From: Chthoniobacteraceae bacterium
GTDB taxonomy: Bacteria; Verrucomicrobiota; Verrucomicrobiia; Chthoniobacterales; Chthoniobacteraceae
Direction: 5' to 3'
DNA length: 64,000 bases
Assembly: GCA_028293625.1 (NCBI GenBank)
Contig: JAQGOL010000034.1
Coordinates: forward strand, 1 to 64,000
Part shown: positions 62,951-64,000 of the stretch, piece by piece
Layout of the letters: each line of letters opens with the position of its first letter
Position numbering within the stretch: the first letter of the stretch is position 1
Position numbers and translations under genes: made by a program
The notes under the pieces: model-generated
What the model was told of the DNA's origin: nothing
Seen by the model: the letters and a program-made list of their open reading frames with translations, nothing else
The model's database searches: none

Positions 62951-64000
62951 AAATAAATTCGTCCAAATTAAAGAGCAACCAGGAGAGCTGACTGAGCCGC
63001 GCGGCGTCATTTTCAAGATAGGCGAGCGCATCGTTTTTTTCCGCCGGGGAAGGCGCTCGCGAGAGGGCGACCCGATACGCGAGATCGACCGCGGATGGCA
63101 AATCGCCCTGCGCTTCTCTTTGCAGGCGCACGCCCAGCCCGGCGCATGCCTTTTCAACGTCCGGACTGTTCATTAAAAACAACGCTTGCGGAGCCGTGAC
63201 TGTTTGCGTCCGCAACGGGCACGGCGCGCGGCCATCGTCCACATCAAACGCCTGCAGGAAATTCGGTGTCACATCGCGGCTGGCCGAATATCCGCGGACG
63301 AGATAGGCGCCGCGCCGTTTCATATCGTCATTTTTGGCTAAGCCAGTGCGACGACGGTTTCCGCCTTCGCGCGTATCAAAGGAGGGTCCACCCACTTTTA
63401 AATCAAGGCCACCAGCCGCGGCATGCATGGCATCCCAAATCGGCTCCGCTTCCAAACGTTGTAATCGAAAGTGCCAGAGCGCGGTGTCAACCGGATCGAT
63501 TTTCTGGTTCCCGGCAAATTCAATACCTGTTTCCGACGCCCGCCTGTAAGCATCGGATGTCACTATCAGCCGGTGCATTTGTTTCATGCTGAACTCGCGC
63601 CGCACAAATTCCGAAGCGAGCCAATCGAGCAGAGCCGGATTTGATGGCATGCCGCCAAGCTCGCCAAAATCGCTTGTGCTCTTCAACAGGCCTTCGCCAA
63701 AATGCCACTGCCACAACCGATTGACGGCAACCCGCGCGAACAGCGGATTTTCCGGCGCCGTCAGCCAATCGGTAAACGCCTCAATGCGCCCATCTCTGAA
63801 ATCGGGCTCCGAATTTGCGAAGGGCCATCCGGGTTTTACTTCCCGTTTTTTCTCGGGGCGCAATGGATCGCCGCTCGTAAGAACATAACTCTTTTCCTGC
63901 TCGCGCAGACCATCTACTTCCACGGTATAAAAAACCGGCAATGCCGGCCCGCGGCGGCCACTCTCCTCCGCGTCCAACTTTCGTTGCAGTTCCTGGTATT
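62940..64000 (-). CDS. DUF1553 (PSD1 family) protein, partial
   Basis: The 3' part of a gene that continues past the right edge; at least 353 residues. The DUF1553 signature is complete: WLTAPENPLFARVAVNRLWQWHFGEGLLKSTSDFGELGGMPSNPALLDWLASEFV, LIVTSDAYRRASE, DTALWHFRLQRLEAEPIWDAMHAAAGGLDLKVGG, LFLMNSPDVEKACAGL and SQLSWLLFNLDEFIYVR at the end. Before MDAEE the frame continues without a start, showing truncation by the window. PSD1 proteins usually also carry DUF1549 and a cytochrome c domain upstream. Part of an operon with DUF1501. Confidence 0.93.
   Translation of the reverse strand, partial: YQELQRKLDAEESGRRGPALPVFYTVEVDGLREQEKSYVLTSGDPLRPEKKREVKPGWPFANSEPDFRDGRIEAFTDWLTAPENPLFARVAVNRLWQWHFGEGLLKSTSDFGELGGMPSNPALLDWLASEFVRREFSMKQMHRLIVTSDAYRRASETGIEFAGNQKIDPVDTALWHFRLQRLEAEPIWDAMHAAAGGLDLKVGGPSFDTREGGNRRRTGLAKNDDMKRRGAYLVRGYSASRDVTPNFLQAFDVDDGRAPCPLRTQTVTAPQALFLMNSPDVEKACAGLGVRLQREAQGDLPSAVDLAYRVALSRAPSPAEKNDALAYLENDAARLSQLSWLLFNLDEFIYVR

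Overview
The window looks like a chromosomal segment of a soil-type Verrucomicrobiota bacterium, most likely a Chthoniobacterales/Spartobacteria relative. This is inferred from gene content, not from a marker gene. Supporting signs are a DUF1501 and DUF1553 pair beside a sugar dehydrogenase with a planctomycete-type haem domain, a very long repeat protein starting with an LEARIAPA (LEPR-like) motif, a PEP-CTERM protein, prepilins with Ala before the FTLxE motif, many short genes with weak ribosome sites, and several GTG/TTG starts. No rRNA, intact tRNA or CRISPR array was found.

Layout: 0.2-2.3 kb is an OhrR/MarR-type regulator with a nitroreductase and an NAD(P)-dependent reductase, preceded by a well-formed promoter with a palindromic operator. 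At 2.3-2.9 kb there is a dead IS21 istB gene. A 4.6 kb gene at 3.6-8.2 kb encodes a beta-helix-like giant built from two tandem copies of a ~770-residue module. From 8.5 to 14.9 kb lies a patchy accessory stretch: the 3' half of a tRNA-Arg gene, small membrane proteins, a group II intron-like stem and a 1232-residue membrane protein with a receptor-like outer domain. Next come a Tat-exported hydrolase-like protein (15.1 kb), a PEP-CTERM phytase/esterase-like protein (17.8 kb), a multi-PAS hybrid histidine kinase with decayed two-component genes upstream (19.6-23.2 kb) and a cadherin-like surface protein (23.5-27.3 kb).

From 27.5 to 33.8 kb there are small secreted, lipoprotein, methyltransferase and immunity-like genes, including a hypothetical 255-residue protein beside a 21-bp-phased A-tract array. 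Two DEAD-box helicases (33.8-36.4 kb) are followed by an SRPBCC-ArsR pair with duplicated operators, a GFA enzyme and a translationally coupled TetR-ABC1 kinase pair. A type IV pilin-like operon flanked by receiver proteins occupies 40.0-44.4 kb. Then come HrpB helicase, a solute-binding-like protein without export signal, a membrane PP2C/RsbU phosphatase, a cupin gene behind a second 21-bp tandem array with palindromic units (50.5 kb), Old Yellow Enzyme, a TrmN6-like methyltransferase, a DUF5069 protein, an SF2 helicase, uracil-DNA glycosylase, KptA and OsmC.

The right end (57.5-64 kb) is a periplasmic sugar-oxidation block: exported aldose 1-epimerase, SMP-30/gluconolactonase, PQQ-type sugar dehydrogenase with cytochrome c domain, DUF1501 and DUF1553. 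The most unusual items are the two 21-bp arrays, the duplicated giant repeat protein, the receptor-like membrane protein and a prepilin carrying a ~148-residue N-terminal extension.
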